64,000 nt of DNA from Diphasiastrum complanatum (lineage: Eukaryota; Streptophyta; Lycopodiopsida; Lycopodiales; Lycopodiaceae), in contig CM055095.1 of the NCBI GenBank assembly GCA_029204225.1, forward strand, positions 39,674,141-39,738,140. Direction: 5' to 3'. The first letter of the stretch is position 1, and each line of letters starts with the position of its first letter. The notes beneath the pieces are model-generated. The model did not search any database and was not told the DNA's origin. It worked only from the letters and a program-made list of their open reading frames with translations. The translations under genes were made by a program, and so were the position numbers. Below are positions 39,197-50,258 of the stretch, piece after piece.

Positions 39197-41596
39197 ATGG
39201 CTTCCAATGGTGGGATCATGCTAGAGTCTAGTGAAAGGTTGAGTTCATCAAACTACTCTACTTGGAAAGTGAGGATGGAGTCCTTACTTGAGTTGAATGA
39301 ACTCATGGACATAGTTGCAGAAATTGAAGAGAGACCTCTCACACTTCAAGAGCAACAAAGGTTTGATAAGAAGGCCAAAAGGGCTCTTCATATCATTAAA
39401 ATGAATGTTACAAATGAACTTCTCAAGGAAGTTGGAAAGTGTCAAAGTGCAAGTGAGGCATGGAATGCCTTAAAGAAGCTCTTTGAATCAAAGTCCACAT
39501 CTAGGGTATTGACCCTAAGGAGACAAATATTTTCTAGTAGGCAAAGAGAGGGTGAAAGTGCTCATGCATTTATCTTGAGAGTTAAGTCCCTAAGTGATGA
39601 TTTAGCATGCATTGATGAGAACATAAAAGATGGTGAAATAGTCCAAGTTATGTTGAATGGTTTGCTAAATGAACATGCTAACCTTGTGCAAAGTTTTGCC
39701 ATTCAAAGAGTCTTGCCAAGTGTGGTTGACTTGCAAGAAATCTTATTGGCTGAAGAACATAGGTTGCAATCAAAGCTTGATGGTGCATCCTTGCAAGGTG
39801 GAGGTGAAGAGGCTTTCTTCACAAAAGGCAAATTCAAGGGCAAAGGTAAAGGCAAAGGGAAATGGTCCAAAGGTGGTAACTTTGATCATGATGATCACTC
39901 TTCCTCTTCCTCTTCTACTAAGAACAATAAGTCAAAGTTCAAGTGCTTTTATTGTGGGATAAAAGGTCATTTTGCAAATGAATGTTATAAGAAGAAAAGA
40001 GAGCAAGGAGAGAGGCAAGGAAATCTTACAATAGATGAGGAAGAACATAACACATGTGAATCACTTGTTATGACTTCAAGTTTGTTAGCCAACATAGATG
40101 ATAATGATCCTTGGTGGATTGATAGTGGAGCCTCATCTCACATGACAAGACATAAGGAATACTTTACATCCTTATTGTCTTATGAGGGAGAAGGTAACAT
40201 CATCTACACTGCAAATGATGGTCAATGTGACATCAAAGGCATAGGCACTATTCCTATTTCCCTTTCAACAAATAGGAAAGCAAATCTTGAAAATGTTTTG
40301 TACATTCCTTCAATCACTAAGAATTTGCTTAGTGTAAGTCAAATGATTGACAAAGGACTTGATGTGGAGTTCATTGGAGATGCATGTTTGATAAGTAAAT
40401 GTGGATCCTTGATTGCTCAAGGTAGGAGGCATGGTAAACTTTTCAAGCTTGATGCATGTGTGATCTCTAATCATGAAGGATGTATGGCTAGGGAGCAATT
40501 GACAAACCAAGAAGTTTGGCACAAGAGGTTGGGCCATCCCAACTTCAAATCTTTGGAGGTAATGGCAAAGAAAGAGCTTGTTCTTGGTCTCCCTAAAAGT
40601 CTTGTTGCAAACAATAGTGTTTGTGAACATTGTGCCTTGTCCAAATCTCATAGACTTGCTTATTCTAGATCTACTTCTAGATCTAAAGAAGCTTTTCAAC
40701 TTGTGCATTCTGATATTCATTCTTCTAGTACAACTAGCAATGGTGGGGCAAAGATGTATGCAAATTTCATTGATGACTTTAGTAGGTATACTTGGATCTA
40801 TCTTCTTAAAAGTAAGGATGAAGTGTTTGCTGCATTTGTCAAGTTCAAGAATGAAATGGAAAACCAATTCAATACAAAGATCAAATGCTTAAGATCTGAT
40901 AATGGAGGGGAATACACCTCAAATAGGTTCAAAGACTTTTGTATAGCACATGGGATTAAGAGGGAGATGTCTAGTCCTAGGACTCCGCAACAGAATGGAG
41001 TGGCCGAGAGGAAGAATAGAACCCTTTGTGAATGTGCCAAGGCAATGAGACTACATGCTAATCTTGCTAAGTCTTTTTGGGGGGAAGCTTTAGCATGTGC
41101 TAACTATCTATGTAATAGATGGACAAGTGCTTCCTTGGATGGTAAAACTCCTCATGAGGTTCTTTATGGTAGAAGGCCGAGTGTCAAGCATTGTAGGATC
41201 TTTGGATGTACATGTTTTGTCAATATCACACTTGATGATAGAACTAAAGAAGATCCTTCATCAAAGAAGGGTGTGTTTGTTGGCTATAGTGAAGTAAGCA
41301 AGGCTTACAAAGTGTACATTCCTTCTACAAAGAAAGTTGTCATAAGTAGGGATGTCATCTTTCATGAAGAGAATGTTTCCAATGTTGTTGATGTTGATGT
41401 TGATGTGCCTACTAATCATCATGATGTGCAAGATGTCTTGGATGAAGATGGAGATGCCACTCCAAAGCAAACTTCAAGGAAGACTCAAAGGCAAAGGGCT
41501 AAGCCATCAAGGCTAACCTATGATGAAAAGGAAAGCAAGTGGTGGACAACTCTAACTTTGCTTTTCTTACCTCTTTTGATGAACCAACTTGTGTAG
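39197..41596 (+). CDS. Copia gag-protease-integrase polyprotein
   Basis: ATG 39197, 799 residues. Order of domains: gag (~1-240; KMNVTNELLKEVGKC, RVLTLRRQIF), CCHC zinc knuckle CFYCGIKGHFANEC (250-263), aspartic protease WWIDSGASSHM with catalytic Asp309, and integrase. The integrase has a zinc domain HKRLGHPNF...CEHC from about residue 442, and catalytic Asp506, Asp568 and Glu604 in HSDIHS, SDNGGEY and NGVAERKNRT; 35 residues separate the last two (DD35E). The integrase tail ends SRLTYDEKE, after which the frame leaves the family pattern and stops at 41596. RT continues in another frame from 41539, so one lesion or a frameshift lies at about 41530-41540. Otherwise undamaged. Confidence 0.95.
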   Translation: MASNGGIMLESSERLSSSNYSTWKVRMESLLELNELMDIVAEIEERPLTLQEQQRFDKKAKRALHIIKMNVTNELLKEVGKCQSASEAWNALKKLFESKSTSRVLTLRRQIFSSRQREGESAHAFILRVKSLSDDLACIDENIKDGEIVQVMLNGLLNEHANLVQSFAIQRVLPSVVDLQEILLAEEHRLQSKLDGASLQGGGEEAFFTKGKFKGKGKGKGKWSKGGNFDHDDHSSSSSSTKNNKSKFKCFYCGIKGHFANECYKKKREQGERQGNLTIDEEEHNTCESLVMTSSLLANIDDNDPWWIDSGASSHMTRHKEYFTSLLSYEGEGNIIYTANDGQCDIKGIGTIPISLSTNRKANLENVLYIPSITKNLLSVSQMIDKGLDVEFIGDACLISKCGSLIAQGRRHGKLFKLDACVISNHEGCMAREQLTNQEVWHKRLGHPNFKSLEVMAKKELVLGLPKSLVANNSVCEHCALSKSHRLAYSRSTSRSKEAFQLVHSDIHSSSTTSNGGAKMYANFIDDFSRYTWIYLLKSKDEVFAAFVKFKNEMENQFNTKIKCLRSDNGGEYTSNRFKDFCIAHGIKREMSSPRTPQQNGVAERKNRTLCECAKAMRLHANLAKSFWGEALACANYLCNRWTSASLDGKTPHEVLYGRRPSVKHCRIFGCTCFVNITLDDRTKEDPSSKKGVFVGYSEVSKAYKVYIPSTKKVVISRDVIFHEENVSNVVDVDVDVPTNHHDVQDVLDEDGDATPKQTSRKTQRQRAKPSRLTYDEKESKWWTTLTLLFLPLLMNQLV

Positions 41597-43149
41597 GTGA
41601 AGCAATTCAAAAGAAGGAATGGATCCAAGCCATGGATCATGAGCATCAAGCACTCATCAAAAGCAACACATGGAGGTTGGTAAAGCTTCCAAAGGACAAG
41701 AAGGCAATTGGTTGTAAGTGGATCTTCAAGATCAAGACAAATCAAGATGGATCAATCAACAAGTACAAGGCAAGGTTGGTGGCAAAGGGGTATGCTCAAG
41801 AATATGGTATTGACTATGATGAGACCTTTGCACCCGTGGCAAAGATGGTAACTATTCGAATCCTAATCTCTCTTGCAACTCTTTATGATTGGGATATGTG
41901 GCAAATGGATGTTACTAATGCCTTCTTGAATGGTGATCTTGAAGAAGATATTTACATGGAGCAACCCGAGGGCTATGTTTCACATGATGAGCCTAATCAT
42001 GTGTGCTATCTCCAAAAGAGTTTGTATGGGCTAAAGCAAGCACCAAGGAGTTGGTATGCTAAGCTCAATTCCTTCTTACTTTCTCAAAACTTTGTTATGA
42101 GTGAGTATGATCATTCTCTCTACTTTAGATTGAATGAAAATGATATCACTTTACTTTTGATCTATGTTGATGACATTATCTTAAGTGGTGGTAACAATCT
42201 AGATATAGATGAAATCAAGATGGCACTCAAAAGAGAGTTTGAAATTCAAGATCTTGGTAAACTTCATTATATCTTAGGAATAGAGATTATTAGAACTTCT
42301 AAATCTACATTCATATGTCAAGAAAAGTATGTTAACTCTATTCTAAAAAGGTTTCATATGGAAGATTGTAAAGTTGTTTCTACTCCTATGGAATCAAATG
42401 TAAAGCTAACTACAAGAAGTAATGAAAGATCCTTCAAGGACATTACTCTCTATAGAAAGCTAATAGGATCTCTTATATGGTTAACCATCACAAGACCTGA
42501 TCTAAGCTTTGTGGTTGGTAAACTAAGTCAATTTATGCAAGATCCTAGTGAGGCTCATTGGAAGCTAGGAAAGAGAGTACTTAGATACATCTCGGGATCT
42601 AGAGATTTTGGCATCTTGTATGGAGGTACTACACCTAACCTTTGTGGATTTTCAGATTCAGATTTTGCAGGTGATCAAATGGATAGGAAGTCAACAAGTG
42701 CCTTTGCAATCTATCTTGGAGATGGAGTGGTCTCATGGCTATCAAAGAAGCAACCAACTATCTCTCTATCTTCCACCGAAGCCGAGTACAAGGCATTAAC
42801 AACATGCACCAAGGAGATTCTTTGGATCAAGAGGATGTTATTGGATCTTCACTTGCTGGAACCAGAGAAGACTCCAATCATACTTTGTGATAACCTTTCA
42901 GCCCAAAGCTTGGCAAGCAATCCTGTTTTTCATGCAAGGAGCAAGCACATTGAGATTGCTCACCATTTTGTGAGAGATCAAGTCATTGCCAAAGAGGTGG
43001 AGCTTCAACATGTCTCTTCAAAGGAGTGTGTGGCTGATATCTTCACCAAACCATTGGGAAAGGACCTATATTTAATGCATAGATCTAATCTTGGAATGTG
43101 CTCAAAGACTATGTTGAAACTAGCATCCAATGTTGAAGAGGGAGTGTGA
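41539..43149 (+). CDS. Copia reverse transcriptase-RNase H
   Basis: Open frame of 536 codons overlapping the gag-integrase frame by 58 bases. Blocks: NFAFLTSFDEPTC, KKAIGCKWIFK, YKARLVAKGYAQE, DETFAPVAKM, MDVTNAFLNGDLEEDIYMEQ, SLYGLKQAPRSWYAK, and the catalytic LLIYVDDII (YVDD at residues 209-212). Then RNase H with SDSDFAGDQMDRKSTSAFAI, SSTEAEYKAL and HARSKHIEIAHHFVRDQV, ending in ADIFTKPLG. The TGA stop lies at 43147-43149, inside the first bases of the 3' LTR, so pol overlaps the LTR. The nominal start is arbitrary: in the family this is the direct continuation of integrase. Confidence 0.95.
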   Translation: MVDNSNFAFLTSFDEPTCVGEAIQKKEWIQAMDHEHQALIKSNTWRLVKLPKDKKAIGCKWIFKIKTNQDGSINKYKARLVAKGYAQEYGIDYDETFAPVAKMVTIRILISLATLYDWDMWQMDVTNAFLNGDLEEDIYMEQPEGYVSHDEPNHVCYLQKSLYGLKQAPRSWYAKLNSFLLSQNFVMSEYDHSLYFRLNENDITLLLIYVDDIILSGGNNLDIDEIKMALKREFEIQDLGKLHYILGIEIIRTSKSTFICQEKYVNSILKRFHMEDCKVVSTPMESNVKLTTRSNERSFKDITLYRKLIGSLIWLTITRPDLSFVVGKLSQFMQDPSEAHWKLGKRVLRYISGSRDFGILYGGTTPNLCGFSDSDFAGDQMDRKSTSAFAIYLGDGVVSWLSKKQPTISLSSTEAEYKALTTCTKEILWIKRMLLDLHLLEPEKTPIILCDNLSAQSLASNPVFHARSKHIEIAHHFVRDQVIAKEVELQHVSSKECVADIFTKPLGKDLYLMHRSNLGMCSKTMLKLASNVEEGV

Positions 43150-43798
43150 AAATTGTCAACATTTCCTAGCTAGTTTGAGGCCTAAATTGGCTAAAATTGT
43201 AAATAGTTTTGGTTCTGGAGTTTCACACGTGTGAACCAGGCCACAATGTTTTTATTTACTGTATTTTTTCAGTATGATGAAGTGTCAAACTTCATACCCT
43301 TCAAAATGAGACCATTTTGATGTATTTTGGTCATATAAGCCATTTTTAGCTATTTTTCCTATATAGGGAATATCTAGGGTCAAGTACCTTCTAGAGAGAG
43401 GAGAGAGAGTCATCTTCCTCATCCATAAATAGTAGGGAAGTCGTGGAGAACAGGTTGGAGAAACCTTTTGTATGCTTCATTGAGATCAATAGATCATTGT
43501 CATTGTTTCTTCCTCCATTGAGAGCATTGTTGTGTGTATTGTCTTCAAGCTATTGTGTATGATCTTAGGTGCTTTCCAAAAGTGATAGGCTGATGTATTA
43601 TGGACTGTATAATGCTATTTTGGCCGCACTTGATGTTTATGGAAGTTTCCATTTGTGATAAATGCTTTTTGATCAAGTTCTTTGCATTCTAGGTAGCATA
43701 GAATGTGTTGCCAATTCCTAGCTTATGTAGTTTGGAGTGCAAGCATTCAAGCCAATGATCTTGGAGTTTAGATCCACTTAGGATCTGTATTTTTCACA
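43145..43798 (+). mobile_element. 3' LTR of the young copia
   Basis: 654 bp, same termini as the 5' LTR, with CACACGTGTG at 43224-43233. Followed by the CAACC target duplication (43799-43803), after which unit 2 resumes. Confidence 0.96.
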
Positions 43799-43803
43799 CA
43801 ACC

Positions 43804-44757
43804 TTCATACTACCAACCCATAACAGACCGCAAACCACACGCCACAACCGTAACAGCCCGCAGCTGACCGCCACATCCGTAATCCCAAGGCCTACCACGA
43901 ATACCTCCACCGTCCCTCATCGCAATATTACAGCCTACGACTCCGTCATCACCTCCAACCATAAACGACCATCATCGACTGCAGCAAACTGCCATCGACC
44001 GTCCAGCCCAATCGACCACCATAGATAGCCACAACCATCCTTGACCGCCATCCACTGCCATATTATGGCCTATGACTCCTACGACCTTCAACGACTGCCA
44101 TCACCCACACACAACCGTCATAGCCCACAATAGATCGCAAATAGACCACAATAGACCGTCAGGACCGCAATCCAGGCCCATCCTTCCTTCACCCGTATTC
44201 CAATCTCCCCCATCGTTACCCCGTTGTAACCGACATTCATCGCAACTCACACTTACCACCACATTTGCATATCACCAAACACCATTACCACCACAGCTGA
44301 CCGTTTCCCCACTGCCACAACAGCTTGGCACCCGTCATAGCCGCATCTAACCGCATTTACACCGCCCTACAACTACATTCGTCCGCCCCTGATCGCAACA
44401 GACCGCCACAACCCATAATTGACCACACTAATCGCACTGATCCCGATTGTTCACTAAACCCGTAACTGACCGCACTAACCGCACGGATCTTGACTGTTCA
44501 CTAAACCCGTAACGGACCACATTTACACCACCTCTGCTGACACCGCTAACACCATCATCTACAGTCACCACCACAACCACATCCGTTGAAACCGCACATT
44601 ACAACCACAAACCGCAATCCACCGCAACCGTAAACCGTAACCGTAGGAACCCCAAAAACCCAAAAAAAAAAACAAAAAAAAAAGAAAAAAAAAACTTCCA
44701 AAAACACAAAAAACTCAGAAAATCCAAACAACAATAAAAAAAACTAACCAGTACCCA
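43804..44757 (+). other. ACCG-rich leader of the gag-only element (unit 2 copy)
   Basis: Counterpart of 26140-27079, but visibly more diverged than the part of unit 2 left of the copia: several substitutions within the first 50 bases, a 4-base insertion near 44173 and a 13-base ACCGTAA-type expansion near 44630. Confidence 0.6.
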
Positions 44758-46022
44758 ATGGACCAACAAAACGATCCTCAAGTCCCGGACAATTATCCAT
44801 ACGAGATCAAGTCCTCTGAAACTGAACAAATCAGACGTCATAGGTTCTACCGAATGAGAGCCGAACTCCAAGAACCATCCACAAATCCGTTCAATGGACA
44901 AGGCCTTGATAGAGCCGAATCTTCACGTGCACGACCTCGTTTTTATGGTGCTGACCCCTCACAGGCTAGAACCAACCTTAATGGAGTGCCTGCTACCCAC
45001 GGAGCTCATCTTGAAAGACGTACACCCAAGCTAGATCTATCAAAGTTTGACGGTAGTTCGGACCCTCAAAGATTTTTGCAAATCTTTGAGAATGCATGTG
45101 ATGTATATGGTGAGATATCACCCGATGCCATGATTCAACTCTTCTCGATGACCATGATCGATCGAGCACGAGAATGGTTTTTTAACCTTGATCGTGAAGA
45201 TAAACGTGACTGGTCACTCTTGAAGGAGGCCTTTATCAAATGCTTCAAGCCATTTCGCTTGATAGAAAGCCCTTTTGTCAAGCTAAGTAATATCAAAATG
45301 ACAAAAGATGAATGAGTGCGAGACTATATTGAGCGTTTCAAACGTCTGAAAAGTCAAGTACAAGAACAGCCCTCTGTACAAATGCTCATCATCTGGTTCT
45401 TAGTCGGCCTTCCAAGATGGATTAGACGCGAGCTTAAATCCAATGATGAATATACGGGCCTAAGGTTAGCTATGTCTGATGCCATCAAGGAAGAAGACGA
45501 AGGATCAGATATTGACAAATCTAGAGAAAGGCAAGCACCATGTGCTCCTGTCCATGAGTCGAAGCCAATTGAGGACACCCGAGATCAGCTTTGGAAATCA
45601 CAGCTGGCGTGGATGGGATTTTGATGTTCTCTCATTATAGACGAAAAACAATATGGTGCCCACACTGCCGGGCTACGCATCCTGTTGATGCTTGTCCTTC
45701 ATGTTGACCTATCCAAGCACATATAGTTCAACAAAATGAAGAACACCCATCACAATCTGGAAATGCCTTGCCTTATCATGAATATCCACTAGCAAGTCCA
45801 GAACCACTAGCCATACAAGATGGCTACGCCGTTATACAAGGGCCACTGCACACTAGATGTTTCATTTGTGGTGAAACCGGCCACTTCATGGTTGATTGTC
45901 CAATTAAGACCCAGTACCATGCCGAGTGTCCCGATTGTATCCGAAAACACAGTTTCAAAGACTGTCCAAAACAACCAACTAAGATCCTACTTGCTCGTCA
46001 CGTCAGTTATGAATTACAATAG
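44758..46022 (+). pseudogene. Retrotransposon gag with three zinc knuckles (unit 2 copy)
   Basis: Same structure as 27080-28344, including the in-frame TGA (45313-45315) and the knuckle CFICGETGHFMVDC. Coding differences from unit 1: Ala to Thr and Met to Arg in the N-terminal part and Thr to Ile near residue 125. It is dead in the same way, so the stop is ancestral. Confidence 0.8.
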
Positions 46023-46839
46023 GATCTTCACGACAACAACACGAGCACCATAGCAACCAGCAGTTAAACCTGTTGCTCAATCGAGAAGTTTCTTGTAAAC
46101 TTCTACTACATCACCGTCCAATACACCAGTTCCATAATGAAAAAAGACAATATGAAATGAGTCCTTGTCGAAAGAAAGTGAAACCGATATTCTGTCATCT
46201 GCTACAATGTCCAACCACAAGCAACCTCCACAGGGAATTGACAGTTTTTCTCCCTTTCTACAAACTCCAATCTATTTGTCTTTCCACATGCAAATAAGAT
46301 TTTCAATGTCCCAATACACAATACATCTAGGATTCAAAAATCCATTTAGAGATTCGGTTCTGAATCTCTTGTTCAAAGAGGTCCTCAGGACATAGTACCT
46401 CAATGATACCTGCATCTCATGCTATATCTTACAACATGTGTTATCCATGATGATAGATTTTAGTGTCACCAACCCTGTCTTGTTTTGACAAGGGCATGTC
46501 AGAGTAAGTCAAATTACTCTACAAAACAACTGAAATATTGCAACTGTCCAGGTACATTATCAATGTTGATGAATGCCAATTTTGTTCGACAAGTGCTATA
46601 TAGTTCTCACTATCTGTAACGTTTGTTTATTTCCTTGTTTCTCTTCACCTATTTTGTGTGATTGATTTTTGCATGAGGAATAGCTACTGCATGAGAGTCT
46701 TCTGTAGAGCATCTCTAGAATACATTTTCATTCATCAATCCATCTTCAGATGACCATGTACAGCAGTTTCAAATTTTTGAAAACTATGAGAAATCCATGA
46801 CAAGTTAGAGTTGATTCCTGCACCTCATTGCCATATTAT

Positions 46840-47533
46840 TCTTTGAGTCAACTATGGCAAGATCAAAACAAATTTAGTTACAATTTGTTCAATCTTTAGT
46901 CCAGTCACATGTTCAACGAGTTTCGACTACGTGTTCCACACGCCGATCCAATCCTGAGCATACAGTCACCAGCAACAACATGCCCACCAACAGATTTTTT
47001 TTTTTGGGGGGGGGGGGGGAGAGAGAGTGGATTTGCTTGGATCCACTGGAGCAGTTACACTGCCAACAACAACACCAGCAAGATCGACAGCCAAGATCAC
47101 AAACCCAAAGTCGACAATGACAAGGCTAAGAAGACAGATGGGCAATCCAAAGTGACTCGATCAAAAGAAGTACCCCAGTCACGACGAAGATCCTTTAGAA
47201 AGGGAAACACAAGCATTGCAAGGTGCAGTTAAACGGTGACAATAGGCATGGGTTTTTTCGATTAGAGCAAATTAAAAAGACTTTTGAAGAGGTCAATAAG
47301 ACTTCCACGCTGTCAATCTTGGTGAGCTGTAAAGGTTTGTCTTTTACGACACTAAAATCCAAGATCACACGGAAGAGGTATGGAAGTTTTAAAAATTGGT
47401 AAAAAAACAACATTTGTATAAACTTAGGAGTAAGAGTCTTATGAAAACAAAAATAAACATTGAACATCCATGAAACATTTGTGCTCGTAAAAGATTAGAG
47501 GGCCATTAAAGTTTAACATTCGACGACAAATTT
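46840..47533. other. Unique sequence right of the duplication
   Basis: No gene recognised. It contains a T11-G14 homopolymer junction (46995-47019) followed by GAGAGAGAG. The frame at 46909-47232 is basic and low-complexity with no known motif. This may be the original continuation of the gag-only element. Confidence 0.4.
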
Positions 47534-47649
47534 TTGTTCTCACGGTTGCTTGGATGCTCCCATGCTCGTTACAAAAAACATAACTACCAAAAAGAAAATA
47601 GGGAAACCCAAAGAAACCCGCATTTTTTTTCTTTTCTCTTTCACGAGCT

Positions 47650-47995
47650 GAAATTCGTGGGGAAAGGATTTGCGAGAATTCGCGAGCGGGGGGTATTCGC
47701 AGACAAGAAGGGCTTCGTCAACGAAGAATTCGCGAACGGGGTATTCCTGGACAAGGAACAGTCGAAGAAATCGCGAAAAAAAGCGGGACGAGATTCGTGG
47801 GCAGAATTCGTAGGAATTCGCGAGTCAGAGGAATTCGTGAAGAATTCGCAGAGAATTCACGAAGAATTCGTGGAAAATTCGCGAGGGGAGGGGCAAGAGA
47901 ATTCGCGAAGATTTCGGAGGAATTCGCTACTGAATTCATATTTGGGGATTCGTGGGTAGAATTCGCCGGACCATTCGTGGGATTCGCGAGTTGGG
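47650..47995 (+). repeat. GAATTCG(C/T)GA-rich low-complexity block
   Basis: About ten or more GAATTC hexamers and many ATTCGCGA/ATTCGTGA words in about 340 bp, without a fixed repeat period. All three frames read as basic, Glu/Phe/Arg-rich peptides, so open frames here are by-products of composition. The richness in CG is unlike the AT-rich flanks. CACACGTGTG is at 48037-48046, just after the block. Confidence 0.75.
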
Positions 47996-48602
47996 GAATG
48001 GGTTTGTGGGAATCGCCACTGGAGTCGCCAGAAGCTCACACGTGTGATGGGGATTAGTAGGGAGGCTGTTTTTTTTTTTAAACAAAAGCTTCAAAATGAA
48101 GATTTTGAATAAAATCTACAAAGGAGCAAAACTTCAAAAGTGAGAAGTTGAAGTGCTTCTCTCCCAAATTTCCACCAAAAAAACTAGTTCTAGACCTCCT
48201 CCACAAAAATTGTCATATCTCTCTCAATTTTCAACCAAATTGGTTGCAAATTAACTCAAATTCTAGCTAAGACAGAGATCTACAATCCTATGGAATTACA
48301 GTCATAAAATTCAGCCAAAAATGGAGAAAACGGACTGCAAAAACGGTCACTAATTAAAATTGGAATGAAAACATTAAAATGGCCATAACTTGGTCATTAT
48401 AGCTCCAAATGAGAAAATCTCAGTACCTCCAAAAAGCTAAAAGAAAGATCTACTAATCTATAATAATAAACTACACAAAAAATGAAGATTAAATGGTAAA
48501 AAATTGAATCAGAACTTGCTAAAAATTGGAAAATCAAGAAAATTAAAACAAGAAACTCTACCAAATTTAACAAAATCCCTTCTGATGGGGAAAGGATCTA
48601 AT

Positions 48603-48614
48603 GCTCTGATACCA
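48603..48614 (-). other. Initiator-Met tRNA primer-binding site
   Basis: The minus strand reads TGGTATCAGAGC, exactly as at 38025. It lies four bases from the LTR end at 48619 (…GACA, ATTT, then the primer site), the usual copia spacing. Confidence 0.85.
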
Positions 48615-48618
48615 AAAT

Positions 48619-49262
48619 TGTCATGTGCCAACCTTAGCATTAAAACATCTAATCCATTCATAAACATCAAATTACAATGGAAATGCGAGAAATCAAGGAA
48701 ATACTCAAGAAATCAAGAAACTAGACAAAAGTAACAAAACTTCACCAAAATAGACAAAGTACGATATCATTATTCATGATTATTGATTATTCACAAGATA
48801 GGAGCCTGATTCTAGAGCATGATCATAGCTCTCATGTGATTTTAGGCACATGAACCACTTTCTTCATCAAGAAAGCTCTCAAGAGAAGCTCCAAGATCTC
48901 TTAAAACTCAAAAAATACAAAATGAACAATAGCCCCCAAAATTTAGCACAACCTCAGCTATTTATAGTGGTCATTTGTGCCTCTACTATACGTTTGGGAC
49001 CTTAATTGGCTAATTTGGCCTTACAACCATTATTGCAAATCTGCTATTCACAAATATAGAGAGGTTGTTCGAGCCACCTTAGTAACTGTCCTAATGACTA
49101 ATTCTAGTCTACTTTAGCTCCATGGCCATATTTGACAATTCATTAGTAAGCTCATGGGCTAATTACATGCAGCGCATGACATATTGTAATCATCAAGTAC
49201 TTAAAAGTTTCCCATTGGCAATAAATCTAAAATAGTTGGGTAGGTCATTTTGTAGTAACACA
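48619..49262 (-). mobile_element. Copia-type LTR (5' LTR, minus strand)
   Basis: The minus strand ends GGCACATGACA before the primer site, and a TATA box CTATAAATAG lies at about 48958-48968. I place the 5' end at TGTGTTACTAC (49262), but this end is not confirmed by a target duplication or a second LTR. The internal region towards 47 kb shows no gag, so the element is defective or non-autonomous. Confidence 0.55.
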
Positions 49263-49416
49263 AGCTCTATTCTCATATAGTCAAGACTCCAATGCTCCTC
49301 CACCTCTATCATAACTAAAAAAATTTCGTTTTATATAATGTTTATTTTTTTTCCTTCTGTATGATCATCCGTTTGTAAATCTTGATCTAGTGGTATCCAA
49401 GTATCACCAATTTTGA

Positions 49417-49989
49417 TTACTGTAGGTCATAGCAACCAAGTAATAAATTTGAATGATAACGTCCATTTGCTTGCATGTACCATCTTTGTCCTTCTTTGAT
49501 ATGTCTCCACCATGAAAATCCATGAATGAGCCTCCATCTCCATCTTGCCATAGATATCATCATCACTTGATGACTTGAGCATGAATGAGTCAAGCCTCCC
49601 TTAGCTTCATTTCCATTAACAAAACCAGCCAAGAATGCTAGTAAAACCCCAACAACAAAATGATGCAAAACAGTGTAACTAGTTTCACCATATCTTGACA
49701 ATTTGCACACATTCACATGAAATTGCTCAAACATGAGATAGAACAAGTAAACATCCATTGATCTTGACTCTTCAATAACCTGCAAAAATAGATCCAAAGT
49801 ATATTTGCCACTTGACTTCCTTTTTATGCTCTTGACTAGCTCCAAATTGCCACGTTCCCTTTTGTGTTGTTGAAGCCCTTTGAGATCAACCTCTTGATCT
49901 TCCACTTGACCGTCAAAGTCATTGAACAAAACTTCTTTTCCAGATCCATTAGTTGCTTGCAATCCATGAAAAACACCATCCACTTGCAT
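49417..49989 (-). other. Unassigned 190-codon open frame in copia debris
   Basis: A minus-strand frame from ATG 49989 directly after recognisable copia sequence. It contains hydrophobic and basic segments (VLLAFLAGFVNG, WRWRLIHGFSWWR) that match nothing I know. It is probably fortuitous or a fused fragment. Confidence 0.25.
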
Positions 49990-50253
49990 AACATCATCTA
50001 CACAAGAAGATGAACCAAAACATGTGAGTAAATCAAAGTTTGTACCTTCAACTTGCTTACCCTTCTCATCATATGTAAGCCTAGATGGCCCTTTGCCTTT
50101 GCCTTGAGGATCTTCTTAGAACTTGACTTGTAGAGGCATCCCCACTATCACTATCCAAAAAACCATCTTCATCACCATAAAAAATGTTAATCAGATCCAA
50201 AACACACTTGATGGATCTTAGATCTTTAGCCAAATTTGGTTGCACATCTAGAT
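49990..50253 (-). pseudogene. Copia integrase-tail relic, part 2
   Basis: Minus-strand translation gives FYGDEDGFLDSDSGDASTSQ, SSRQRQRA, PSRLTYDEKGKQVEGTNF, then a Cys/Ser stretch replacing the usual FDEPTC. One frameshift is needed. It continues the integrase fragment at 50824-50940 across the solo LTR. Confidence 0.7.
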
Positions 50254-50258
50254 TTAAC

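Larger units (their letters stand above)
37371..43798 (+). mobile_element. Nearly intact young Ty1/copia retrotransposon
   Basis: Complete 6428-bp element: 654-bp LTRs at 37371-38024 and 43145-43798 (both TG...CA), initiator-Met primer site at 38025, gag-pol frames at 39197-43149, a purine-rich GAAGAGGGAG (43135-43144) directly before the 3' LTR, and a CAACC target duplication. The two LTRs show two visible differences (near 37400 and 37608 in the 5' copy), so insertion is recent. It landed in the leader of the gag-only element in unit 2. Confidence 0.97.

Noticed and set aside
40310-40867. 185-codon minus-strand frame opposite the copia integrase
   Set aside because: Shadow of the well-supported integrase frame, with no domain of its own.
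46995-47040. T11-G14-GAGAGAGAG as a polypurine tract before a 3' LTR of the gag-only element
   Set aside because: No sequence to its right matches the proposed 5' LTR region, so the 3' LTR cannot be supported.
47534-48057. Open frames of 86-141 codons in the GAATTCG block
   Set aside because: All frames have similar low-complexity composition; they follow from the repeated words, not from a gene.
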